A program made the position numbers and the translations under genes. DNA of 64,000 nucleotides, taken from positions 620,001-684,000 of the forward strand of contig NZ_CP007139.1 in the NCBI RefSeq assembly GCF_000724625.1, written 5' to 3'. The notes under the pieces were generated by a model that was not told the DNA's origin, did not search any database, and saw only the letters and a program-made list of their open reading frames with translations. Shown in pieces: positions 16,522-23,574 of the stretch (its first letter is position 1; each line of letters begins with the position of its first letter). This stretch comes from Fimbriimonas ginsengisoli Gsoil 348 (GTDB lineage: Bacteria > Armatimonadota > Fimbriimonadia > Fimbriimonadales > Fimbriimonadaceae).

Positions 16522-16588
16522 GGTTTCGAGGTGTTGAGATCAAAGGGTGAATCTGCCCTAACCGCTTAAAGCCTCAGCACCGCAAACC
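16522..16588. repeat. Inverted repeat in rpsK-rpoA spacer
   Basis: GGTTTCGAGGTGTTGAG (16522-16538) faces CCTCAGCACCGCAAACC (16572-16588), an imperfect inverted repeat with about 12 of 17 positions paired. It begins right after the rpsK stop. No rpsD gene or remnant was recognised in the spacer. Confidence 0.55.
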
Positions 16589-16614
16589 CCACACAACGTA
16601 AACGAAAAACCGGA

Positions 16615-17610
16615 ATGCCCCACATCTCTACCCTTGACATCCAGCAAGACTACGGCAAATTCGTGCTCGAACCCCTCGAGCGCGGATACGGCCAGACCAT
16701 CGGCAACGCGCTTCGACGCGTGCTGCTGAGTTCGATCCAGGGCGCGGCGATCGCCGCCATCCGGGTCGATAAGGTCTTCCACGAGTTCGCTCCCATTCCT
16801 GGCGTCAAGGAAGACACCATCCAGCTCGTCCTCAACCTAAAGGACGTGGCAATCCGGGCAACCGGAGAGGCCGCGCAGAACGAGCAGGTGCTCCGCATCG
16901 ACGTGAAGGGTCCGGGCCGCGTTACCGGCGCCGACATCATCACTCCGGAAGGGGTCGAAGTCGTCAATCCCGAGGTTTACATCGCTACCATCAGCGACTC
17001 CAACTCCAGCCTTACCATGGAGATGTACGTCAACTGGGGCGCTGGCTACACTCTGCCGGAGAAGCAGGAGCGGTACAAGGGCATGATCGGAGTGATTCCG
17101 ACCGGCTCACAGTACACCCCGGTGAAGAAGGTCAACTACACGGTCGAGTCGACCCGCGTCGGTATGCGTACCGACTACGAGCGGCTTGTGCTGGACGTTT
17201 GGACCAACGGCGCCGTCACCCCGAACGACGCGATTTCGCAGGCCGCCCACATTCTCGACAAGTATTTCCGAATGTTCTTCGATCTCGGCCAGGCCGGTTT
17301 CGAGGACGAGGCGGAAATCACCGAGGACATGTCGGACGAGATGCTGAAGAACGTTCCCGATCTTCGGATCGAGGAGCTCGACTTCTCGCAACGAACCTTC
17401 AACTGTCTGCGCCGCGCCGGGATCTTGAACCTCAAGAATCTCGCCGTGGCCACCGAAAGCGACCTGACGGCGATCCGAGGCTTCGGTAAGAAGTCGCTGC
17501 TCGAAGTTCGCGACAAACTGGCCGAGCACGGACTCGAACTGAAGCCGCCGAAGGGTGGTTACCGTTCCGCGCTCGATACCCTCGACGACGAAGACGACGA
17601 GGACTTCTGA
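16615..17610 (+). CDS. rpoA: DNA-directed RNA polymerase subunit alpha
   Basis: The 331-residue protein has the alpha N-terminal domain (FVLEPLERGYGQTIGNALRRVLLSSIQGAAI, about residues 13-43, the dimerisation region) and the C-terminal domain after a linker (LDFSQRTFNCLRRAGILNLKNLAVATESDLTAIRGFGKKSLLEVRDKLAEHGL). The CTD binds UP elements and activators. An acidic tail (DTLDDEDDEDF) ends the protein. It is preceded by rpsK and followed by rplQ, as usual. Confidence 0.98.
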   Translation: MPHISTLDIQQDYGKFVLEPLERGYGQTIGNALRRVLLSSIQGAAIAAIRVDKVFHEFAPIPGVKEDTIQLVLNLKDVAIRATGEAAQNEQVLRIDVKGPGRVTGADIITPEGVEVVNPEVYIATISDSNSSLTMEMYVNWGAGYTLPEKQERYKGMIGVIPTGSQYTPVKKVNYTVESTRVGMRTDYERLVLDVWTNGAVTPNDAISQAAHILDKYFRMFFDLGQAGFEDEAEITEDMSDEMLKNVPDLRIEELDFSQRTFNCLRRAGILNLKNLAVATESDLTAIRGFGKKSLLEVRDKLAEHGLELKPPKGGYRSALDTLDDEDDEDF

Positions 17611-17616
17611 ATTTGA

Positions 17617-17688
17617 GTTAGCAGTTCGCAGTTAGCAGTTGGCACTTTGCCTCCCCTAACTGCAAGCTGCAAACTGCCAACCGCTAAC
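17617..17688. repeat. Heptamer-word inverted repeat between rpoA and rplQ
   Basis: The left arm is built from GTTAGCA/GTTCGCA-like heptamers (17617-17644). The right arm (17657-17688) consists of TAACTGC/AAGCTGC/AAACTGC words that are their complements. The loop is about 12 bases. This is one of the clearest paired arrays in the window and nearly fills the 88-bp spacer. Confidence 0.8.
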
Positions 17689-17698
17689 TAAAAGGAAA

Positions 17699-18151
17699 AT
17701 GAGACACCTAGTCGACCACCGAAAGCTTGGGCTACCGTCGGACCAGCGCATGGCCCTGCTGACGAACCTGCAGCGCCAGTTCATCCGCCACGGCTATACC
17801 CGTACCACCATGGGCCGAGCGAAGGAGCTTCAACGACTCGTCGAGAAGCTCATCACCCTCACCAAGATGGAGGACGGAATCGAGGCGCGTCGACGCGCTC
17901 GCAAAGTCCTCGTCGGCCACAGCAGCAGCTCGCCCAAACCCGAGAAGCTCCTCGCCGGCAAAACCCAGGGTGAGAAGACGCAGATTCTGGCCGACCGAAG
18001 CCTTATCAACGGCGAAGACCTCGTAGCTCACCTGTTCAACGAGATCGGCCCCCGATTTAAGGATCGCCCGGGCGGATACACCCGAATTACCCGACTCGGC
18101 CCGCGCCGAGGCGACGGCGCCCCCGAGGCCGTCCTCGAACTCGTCATCTAG
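17699..18151 (+). CDS. rplQ: 50S ribosomal protein L17
   Basis: The protein has 150 residues. The N-terminal MRHLVDHRKLGLPSDQRMALLTNL, the TTMGRAKELQRLVEKLIT segment, and RFKDRPGGYTRITRLGPRRGDGAPEAVLELV are all conserved in L17. It is longer than the 116-127 residues usual in many bacteria because of the middle insert (LVGHSSSSPKPEKLLAGKTQGEK). L17 lies near the peptide exit of the 50S subunit. Confidence 0.97.
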   Translation: MRHLVDHRKLGLPSDQRMALLTNLQRQFIRHGYTRTTMGRAKELQRLVEKLITLTKMEDGIEARRRARKVLVGHSSSSPKPEKLLAGKTQGEKTQILADRSLINGEDLVAHLFNEIGPRFKDRPGGYTRITRLGPRRGDGAPEAVLELVI

Positions 18152-18157
18152 GAGGGA

Positions 18158-18220
18158 AAGGCGCGAGGCGTAAGGCGTAAAGTTTAGAACTTCACGCTCC
18201 GCGCCTCACGCCTTGCGCCT
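18158..18220. repeat. Heptamer-word inverted repeat between rplQ and truA
   Basis: AAGGCGCGAGGCGTAAGGCG (from 18158) is a run of GGCGNNA words. It faces CTTCACGCTCCGCGCCTCAC and GCCTTGCGCC (18190-18220), the complementary words. The array ends one base before the truA ATG, so a folded mRNA would hide the truA start region. Confidence 0.8.
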
Positions 18221-18221
18221 C

Positions 18222-19013
18222 ATGCGCATCAAGCTCACCGTCGCCTACGACGGAACTGAATTCCGCGGTTGGGCTCCGCAAGCTGGACAGAGAACTGTTC
18301 AGGGCACATTGAGAGAAGCTGTTCGCCTTATCTCGGGCGAGGAAGTCGAGATCACCGGAGCCAGCCGCACCGACAGCGGCGCTCACGCGCGGGGACAGGT
18401 ATGCCACTTCGATACGAAGTCGCCAATGCCTACCGCGAAGTGGGCGCGAGTGCTGAACAAGCGGCTTCCCTCCGACCTGGCCGTCGTCAGCGCGACCGTC
18501 GTGGATGAATCGTTCCACAGCCGGTTCTGCGCAATGGATCGATTCTATCGGTATCGAATCCAGACCGGCGTCCGGGATCCCCACCGCACGCGCTTCGCGC
18601 ATTGGTATGGACGTCCTTTGGACATCCCCGCTATGCAAATCGGAGCCGGCGCGCTTACCGGGGAGCACGACTTCCTGGCGTTCACCGAAGAACTCGAACC
18701 CCACGTGATCAACACGCGGCGAGAGCTCTTCTCCTTCCGTGTTCGCCAAGTTCGAGATGAGGTGTGGCTGGACGTTGTCGGCACGGCCTTCCTACGCGGA
18801 ATGATGCGGAGGATGGCGGGCGCGCTCCTGGAAGTGGGGCGAGGCTACCGAGACGTCGCAGAGGTCAGCAAGCTCCTCCACCCAGAGGAGCGGATGGGTG
18901 TCCAGTTGCCCGTAGTTCTCCCCGCAAACGGCTTATGCCTGATGCAGGTGCGATACGGCCGCTTTCCCAAAGACAACCGCACCACGACAATCGAACCGCT
19001 TCCCACGACTTAA
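18222..19013 (+). CDS. truA: tRNA pseudouridine(38-40) synthase
   Basis: The 263-residue protein starts at ATG 18222 (MRIKLTVAYDGTEFRGWAPQ). The catalytic Asp lies in the conserved SRTDSGAHARGQ block (near residue 50), and later come FYRYRIQ and the FLRGMMRRMAGALLEVGRG motif. TruA modifies uridines 38-40 of the tRNA anticodon arm. A TTG nine bases upstream would add only three residues. truA between rplQ and rplM is a common order. The start is overlapped by the preceding heptamer repeat. Confidence 0.96.
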   Translation: MRIKLTVAYDGTEFRGWAPQAGQRTVQGTLREAVRLISGEEVEITGASRTDSGAHARGQVCHFDTKSPMPTAKWARVLNKRLPSDLAVVSATVVDESFHSRFCAMDRFYRYRIQTGVRDPHRTRFAHWYGRPLDIPAMQIGAGALTGEHDFLAFTEELEPHVINTRRELFSFRVRQVRDEVWLDVVGTAFLRGMMRRMAGALLEVGRGYRDVAEVSKLLHPEERMGVQLPVVLPANGLCLMQVRYGRFPKDNRTTTIEPLPTT

Positions 19014-19073
19014 CAGGTCCGGGTCACAGGCAACCCCTGAGATTCCCTAAGACCTACGACCTGAGACCTGAGA
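19014..19073. repeat. Heptamer repeat between truA and rplM
   Basis: GACCTAC-GACCTGA-GACCTGA occupies 19051-19071. A degenerate complementary stretch (AGGTCCGGGTCACAGG) precedes it just after the truA stop. The period is again seven bases. Confidence 0.65.
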
Positions 19074-19082
19074 TACAGACAA

Positions 19083-19523
19083 ATGAACCGAACCTACGTT
19101 AATAAGGAAGGAAGCATCGAGCGCAAGTGGTTTGTGGTCGACGCCGCGGGAATCCCCGTGGGTCGCCTCGCCGCCCAAGTCGCCCAGGTGCTGCGAGGCA
19201 AACATAAGCCGACCTTCGCCTACAACGCCGACTGTGGCGATTTCGTTATCATCATCAATGCCGAAAAGGTCGTCCTGACCGGCGGAAAGAAAGATGAGCT
19301 GATCTACTGGCACACTGGTTGGCCCGGCGGCCTCAAGAACGTGAGCCGCGGCGACATGCTGGAGAACGACCCGGTGAAGATGGTCGAAAAGGCCGTCTGG
19401 GGCATGACCCCTAAGACCAAGCTCGGCAAAGCGCTCTTCAAGAAGCTCAAGGTCTACAAGGGCTCCGAGCATCCCCATGAGGCTCAAAACCCTCAGCCGC
19501 TTAACGTTCGTAAGGAGAAGTAA
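19083..19523 (+). CDS. rplM: 50S ribosomal protein L13
   Basis: The 146-residue protein shows the L13 core: KWFVVDAAGIPVGRLAAQVA, FVIIINAEKVVLTGGK, then the VEKAVWGMTPKTKLGKALFKKLKVYKGSEHPHEAQNPQPL block. L13 is an early-assembly 23S rRNA binder. rpsI starts 9 bases after its stop, the standard rplM-rpsI pair. Confidence 0.98.
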   Translation: MNRTYVNKEGSIERKWFVVDAAGIPVGRLAAQVAQVLRGKHKPTFAYNADCGDFVIIINAEKVVLTGGKKDELIYWHTGWPGGLKNVSRGDMLENDPVKMVEKAVWGMTPKTKLGKALFKKLKVYKGSEHPHEAQNPQPLNVRKEK

Positions 19524-19532
19524 GGACACCCG

Positions 19533-19928
19533 ATGGCAGCCACTCAACAGAATTACGGCACCGGCCGGCGCAAATGCGCTATCGCCCGTGTCTGGATGAC
19601 CCCCGGCGAGGGGAAGATTTCAATCAACGGTCGCGAGTTCAAGGAGTACCTGGGACGCCCAGTGCTCGAGATCCTCGTCAAATCCCCCTTCGTCCACCTT
19701 GGTATGGACGGCCGGTTCGACATTAAAGCGACGGTCAAGGGCGGAGGGATCACCGGCCAAGCCGGCGCGATTCGACTCGGCATCTCCCGCGCCCTCGTCG
19801 AGATGGACGAGACGCTACGCAAGGAGCTCCGAGCCGGCGGCTACATGACCCGCGACTCGCGAGTCAAAGAGCGGAAGAAGTACGGACGGAAGAAGGCCCG
19901 ACGCGGCTTCCAGTTCGTCAAGCGCTGA
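19533..19928 (+). CDS. rpsI: 30S ribosomal protein S9
   Basis: The 131-residue protein begins with the GTGRRKCAIARVW motif, contains VKGGGITGQAGAIRLGISRAL, and ends with the KKYGRKKARRGFQFVKR tail whose last Arg touches P-site tRNA in known ribosomes. It closes the ribosomal block; a strong terminator follows 50 bases later. Confidence 0.98.
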   Translation: MAATQQNYGTGRRKCAIARVWMTPGEGKISINGREFKEYLGRPVLEILVKSPFVHLGMDGRFDIKATVKGGGITGQAGAIRLGISRALVEMDETLRKELRAGGYMTRDSRVKERKKYGRKKARRGFQFVKR

Positions 19929-19973
19929 TCTCCGGACCGCCACTCTCCAGAGCGGCTCTTTCCTTCAGTGCTC

Positions 19974-20007
19974 AAAAAGCCCGAAGCCTACGGCTTCGGG
20001 CTTTTTT
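19974..20007. terminator. Rho-independent terminator after rpsI
   Basis: A perfect 10-bp stem GCCCGAAGCC/GGCTTCGGGC (19979-19988 and 19992-20001) with a three-base loop is preceded by five A and followed by six T. The symmetry means it can also terminate the converging lipoprotein gene that ends at 20022. Confidence 0.92.
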
Positions 20008-20021
20008 GTCTTCCACAGCCC

Positions 20022-20753
20022 CTACAAAGTGCCCAGGTAGGAGATGCCACTTCCCACCGTCAAATCGCCGACCGTCGAGAGGGTCCTCGAAGTTGAGATT
20101 TGCTTCAAAGTGCTGATCGTGGCCACGGTAGCCCCGGTAAATTGAGCCAATACGTGCCCCTTATCTTTGACCGTGACGGTGATGTCGACGCGGCTGTTGG
20201 TCTTGAAGACCAGCTTTGCCTGGTGACTTCCGCAGGTCCCCACATACTCGATGGAACCGTTTCCTAGGTCCCTCCGGGTGGACGTGTCGAAGGTGCCCGA
20301 CATCTCTTGAAAGGCGAAGCTGACGACGCTTCGACCGGTGGAAAACAGTCGAGCCAAGGGAGAAAACTCGATCGATTCGCCGGGGCGATCCGATCTCGTC
20401 AGGAGAAACCCTCCCTTCGCGGTGGAATGGCCCACCAACTTGAACTTCGTGTTGGCCATCGTATGGCAAGTCACATCGAACTGACCGCCCTGCAGCGTTC
20501 CATAGAAAGCCCCTTCGTCTTCCGGCGCATCGGAATCCGCGCTAACGATATGGGAGAACTCCCCCTCGATCGTCGACGAAGACGACGGGTCCATCTCGAT
20601 AATCATCCTCGAGCCGTCGGAGAGGGTAGCCGAGTATTCCTGGATGTGATCGGATGGGGTGGCGGTCGGGCCTCCACTCGACCCGGAACCACCGCAAGCG
20701 GCTCCGGTCAGTAGGGCGGCAAAGACTAGCAAGAGGACGCTGGTTCTGGGCAT
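20022..20753 (-). CDS. Predicted lipoprotein, paralogue of the gene at 20922
   Basis: The 243-residue protein has a lipoprotein signal (LLLVFAALLTGAAC, Cys20) followed by a Gly/Ser/Thr/Pro-rich linker. The mature part is beta-rich, with TLSDGSRMIIEMD, LLTRSDRPGESIEFSPLARLFSTG and RRDLGNGSIEY. These blocks align with the neighbour (TLSDGSLMLLEVD, RLTRSDHPSEVLQFSPEARLF, RKDRGNGVFDY), so the two arose by tandem duplication. No known domain was recognised. It is probably attached to a membrane and faces the periplasm or surface. Confidence 0.75.
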   Translation of the reverse strand: MPRTSVLLLVFAALLTGAACGGSGSSGGPTATPSDHIQEYSATLSDGSRMIIEMDPSSSSTIEGEFSHIVSADSDAPEDEGAFYGTLQGGQFDVTCHTMANTKFKLVGHSTAKGGFLLTRSDRPGESIEFSPLARLFSTGRSVVSFAFQEMSGTFDTSTRRDLGNGSIEYVGTCGSHQAKLVFKTNSRVDITVTVKDKGHVLAQFTGATVATISTLKQISTSRTLSTVGDLTVGSGISYLGTL

Positions 20754-20840
20754 GCGCCCATTATAGGGACGGGGCTTTTCAAAGGGGTCGTCATTCGGCG
20801 GCCAAGGGCTTTTTCGTCTTTGAGAATGGCGTCCCTACCT

Positions 20841-20917
20841 CCAGCCGCAGGTTGGCTCGTGGCTGCGCCCGGTGTACCTTCGGTACACCGGGACATCGGC
20901 GAGGGCGCCGACGCTAC
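20841..20917 (+). repeat. Mosaic hairpin repeat: GCAG module, GGTGTACC hairpin, TCGGCG hairpin
   Basis: The order is AGCCGCAGGTTGGCTCGTGG (first module, arms partly decayed), CCCGGTGTACC-TTC-GGTACACCGGG (20868-20892, perfect 11-bp arms) and TCGGCG-AGGG-CGCCGA (20896-20911) followed by CGCTAC. The 25 bases 20893-20917 are identical to 53031-53055. The same module order occurs at 51783-51876. Confidence 0.8.
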
Positions 20918-20921
20918 TGGG

Positions 20922-21647
20922 TTAGCCGGGTCCGATGAAGAACCGGCCGAATTGAACCTCGAACTCACCGAGAAGGATGGCTGAGCCATACGAACTGAAG
21001 CTCTTAGTCCCAAAATTGTCGACTTTGAGTCCGTCGAATGCGCCCATCATCTGTCCCCCGCCGGCAACCTCGACGACAACCACGCTGGTGTTGTTCGTGA
21101 AGAAGCGGGCGAAGCCCGGGTGACTGCCGATGGTGATCGCGTAATCAAAGACACCGTTGCCCCGATCCTTCCGGGAGTCTAGGTTGATTTGCCCCGCAAT
21201 ACCCTGATACTTGAAGTTACGAGAGGCCCTAGTTTGGCTAAAGAGCCGCGCTTCGGGCGAGAACTGAAGCACCTCGCTCGGGTGGTCTGAGCGGGTCAGG
21301 CGATATCCCCCCGTGGAGGTGACCTGCCCGTCCAAGTCAAAGGTCGTGCCGTCGAGCGCCTGGCAAGTAGCGTGGATCACGCCGTCGGTCAGAGTGCCGT
21401 TGAACTCTCCGTTCCCCTGCAACGAGAACGAGCCATCTGCCGGAACGATGTCGAAGTCCCCCTCCCAGGTAGTGCCCGTCGGCGAGTCGACTTCCAATAA
21501 CATTAGCGACCCATCGGAAAGCGTAGCCTTATATGCCGCAAGCGAATCGCTCGGGCTTGGGCCGGGCGTAGAACGCGAGGAGGATCCCCCGCAAGCGGCC
21601 GCCGCCAGGATTCCAATGGCGGCGAAAAAGAGAAGAGTAGAACGCAT
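20922..21647 (-). CDS. Predicted lipoprotein, paralogue of the gene at 20022
   Basis: From the ATG at 21647 the protein has 241 residues and starts MRSTLLFFAAIGILAAAACGG, a lipoprotein signal with Cys19. The mature region matches its neighbour in length and in several blocks. An upstream extension of about 70 residues on the same frame has no signal character and was not used. The function is unknown. A 168-bp spacer with a mosaic hairpin repeat separates the two genes, so they may not share a transcript. Confidence 0.75.
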   Translation of the reverse strand: MRSTLLFFAAIGILAAAACGGSSSRSTPGPSPSDSLAAYKATLSDGSLMLLEVDSPTGTTWEGDFDIVPADGSFSLQGNGEFNGTLTDGVIHATCQALDGTTFDLDGQVTSTGGYRLTRSDHPSEVLQFSPEARLFSQTRASRNFKYQGIAGQINLDSRKDRGNGVFDYAITIGSHPGFARFFTNNTSVVVVEVAGGGQMMGAFDGLKVDNFGTKSFSSYGSAILLGEFEVQFGRFFIGPG

Positions 21648-21825
21648 CGCGGCAGTATAGAAGCATTTGATCCCGGTAAAGTCAGCAGGTTGCCGCCACC
21701 GCCTTATCGTCGTCGGCGAACTGGTCCCAGCCTGGGTCTTGGTTCCTTCCAACCTCCGCCCGATAAAAACCCTAAACCAGTAAACTCCTTGCAACCGGAA
21801 TAGGTCGTACAACGCAGGAGAAAGG

Positions 21826-23163
21826 ATGGCGAACCCACTAACCACGACCGAACCGGCAACGCCGAACAAGGCGCTGCTGCGACGGCCGACGGTTCTGCGC
21901 CTTCTGATCGTCGCCCTTCTCGCCGAAATCGGCTACGCCGTGCTGAACCTCAGCACGATGACGATCTACCTCCGCGACGACCGCCACTTTGGCGAAGCGA
22001 CCGTCGGCTGGGTTGTAGTCTCCTTCCTCTTGGTCGAAGCGCTCTTCAAGAGCCCCATGGGGCACCTGGCCGATCGGTTCGGCCCCAAGATGTTCATGCT
22101 CCTCGGTCCGGCGATGAGCGCAGTCACGGCCGTTCTCAGCCTCGTCGTACCACGAACGGGTGGAGCTCCATTTGAGGTCTTCCTCTTCATCCTGCTGCGA
22201 GCGATCGACGGCCTCGGCGCCGCTATGCTCTGGCCCGCGGCATTCCTACGGATGAACGATGCCGTCGCCGACGACGAGCGCCAGCAGGGGATGTCGCTCA
22301 TGAACCTCTGCTACATGCTGGGAATCGCCGTCGCCTTCCCTCTCGGCGGCGCCGCCAACGATATTGCGACCCAGATCCTGCAGCGCCATGGAATGGGCCC
22401 GATCCGCTGGGCGGCGCTTATCCTTGCCTCCTCCCTGTTCGCCGCGGTGGCCATCGCAGTTTGGCGGCTCGTCCCGTCGGGCAAACCGAAACATGCCCAC
22501 GTGGAGGAAGTCGCGACCAACGAAGTGGGGCTGGCAGACTTTCTCAAGTCGATGCGGCAGATCCCGAGCTATCTCCTCCTAGCCACGGTCACTTTCGCCG
22601 GCATCGGCTTTCCAATGGTGATCTTCAAACTGTTTCCGGTCGACCAGTTCGGCTTTAGCGAAACTCAGATCGGATTCCTAATCCTCCCCGGCGCTGCCGT
22701 ACTAGCCGCCTGCAGCGTCCCGATGTCCAAGTTCGGGGAGAAGATCGGCCGGGTCAAAGCGGTTCACCTCGGCCTTGGCCTATGCACTATTGGCATGGCG
22801 GCCATCGGCAGCGGGATGTTCTTGCCGCTGCTGCGGCAGCCATGGCTCCTCGCATTGGGAGGCATCCCGGTCGGCATCGGTTTCCTGTTGGCGATTCCCG
22901 CCTGGATGGCCAGCGTCAGCGATATCGACCCTCAGAGGCGGGGAACGAACATCGGCGCCGTAATGACCGCTCAAGGGTTGGGGGCGATCGTCGGCGCCCC
23001 GATCGGATCCGCGATGTACGAAAAACTGCAGCCGCTGGGACGGCAATTGGGCCTTACCGAGGCATTCGGCCGTTACTCCCCTTTCGTCGGCTGCGCCGTC
23101 TGCCTCCTGATCGGCTGGCTCATTAGCCTAAGAATCCTAAAACCGCGTAGCGAAGCCGTATAG
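21826..23163 (+). CDS. Major facilitator superfamily transporter
   Basis: The 445-residue protein has about 12 hydrophobic segments. The loop between segments 2 and 3 carries the MFS motif A form GHLADRFGPK. A charged central loop (PSGKPKHAHVEEVATNEVG) divides the two halves. An AGGAGAAAGG site precedes the ATG at 21826. MFS proteins use the proton gradient to move small molecules; the overall look is that of drug or sugar exporters of the DHA type, but the substrate cannot be inferred. It is divergent from the lipoprotein at 20922. Confidence 0.9.
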   Translation: MANPLTTTEPATPNKALLRRPTVLRLLIVALLAEIGYAVLNLSTMTIYLRDDRHFGEATVGWVVVSFLLVEALFKSPMGHLADRFGPKMFMLLGPAMSAVTAVLSLVVPRTGGAPFEVFLFILLRAIDGLGAAMLWPAAFLRMNDAVADDERQQGMSLMNLCYMLGIAVAFPLGGAANDIATQILQRHGMGPIRWAALILASSLFAAVAIAVWRLVPSGKPKHAHVEEVATNEVGLADFLKSMRQIPSYLLLATVTFAGIGFPMVIFKLFPVDQFGFSETQIGFLILPGAAVLAACSVPMSKFGEKIGRVKAVHLGLGLCTIGMAAIGSGMFLPLLRQPWLLALGGIPVGIGFLLAIPAWMASVSDIDPQRRGTNIGAVMTAQGLGAIVGAPIGSAMYEKLQPLGRQLGLTEAFGRYSPFVGCAVCLLIGWLISLRILKPRSEAV

Positions 23164-23249
23164 CAGGTTGGCCCGTCCCCGCGGTTCCATGTTTCTATGT
23201 TCTCGGGGCTTGACGTTAACGATCGCCGCCCCCGCGATTCGTTCGACCT

Positions 23250-23279
23250 TTGACCCAAAATAGGTCTTTCGACTCAAAT
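23250..23279 (+). promoter_or_regulatory. Candidate promoter for the YIDAGSGS-methyltransferase-sulfatase operon
   Basis: TTGACC (23250-23255) and TCAAAT (23274-23279) are 18 bases apart, about 40 bases before the small gene at 23320. A GACC/GGTC inverted repeat overlaps the spacer (23252-23266). The rest of the 156-bp gap shows only CCATGTT/TCTATGT-like words near 23188. Confidence 0.35.
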
Positions 23280-23319
23280 TAAGAAATGGTGTGCAATCCA
23301 CCAAACATTAACACGTCGA

Positions 23320-23574
23320 ATGCGTCTTTCAGCCAAGATGTCGCCCACTCACCGTTTTACCGTTCTACTCCTTGCGGTAGGCATGTTCCTCACGATTTGT
23401 CCGAGAGCCGAGGCGTATATCGACGCCGGATCGGGAAGCTATCTGTTGCAGATCGCCATCGCCAGCTTGCTGGGTGCAAGTCTCGCGCTGAAGTCTTCGT
23501 TGGCGAACTTCAAGGCAGTCCTTTTGAGGAAGCGCGCACCCAAGAGCGGCTCGCCCGAGAACGAAGGTGCCTAG
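23320..23574 (+). CDS. Small exported/membrane protein with YIDAGSGS motif
   Basis: The 84-residue protein has an N-terminal signal (RFTVLLLAVGMFLTICPRAEA), then AYIDAGSGSYLLQIAIASLLGASLAL, a second hydrophobic segment, and a basic tail. From memory, small proteins with a YIDPGSGS-like motif recur next to sulfatase-like and methyltransferase genes in envelope or polysaccharide loci; their role is unknown. The start may be ATG 23320 or ATG 23338. The end overlaps the next gene by eight bases, indicating coupled translation. Confidence 0.75.
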   Translation: MRLSAKMSPTHRFTVLLLAVGMFLTICPRAEAYIDAGSGSYLLQIAIASLLGASLALKSSLANFKAVLLRKRAPKSGSPENEGA

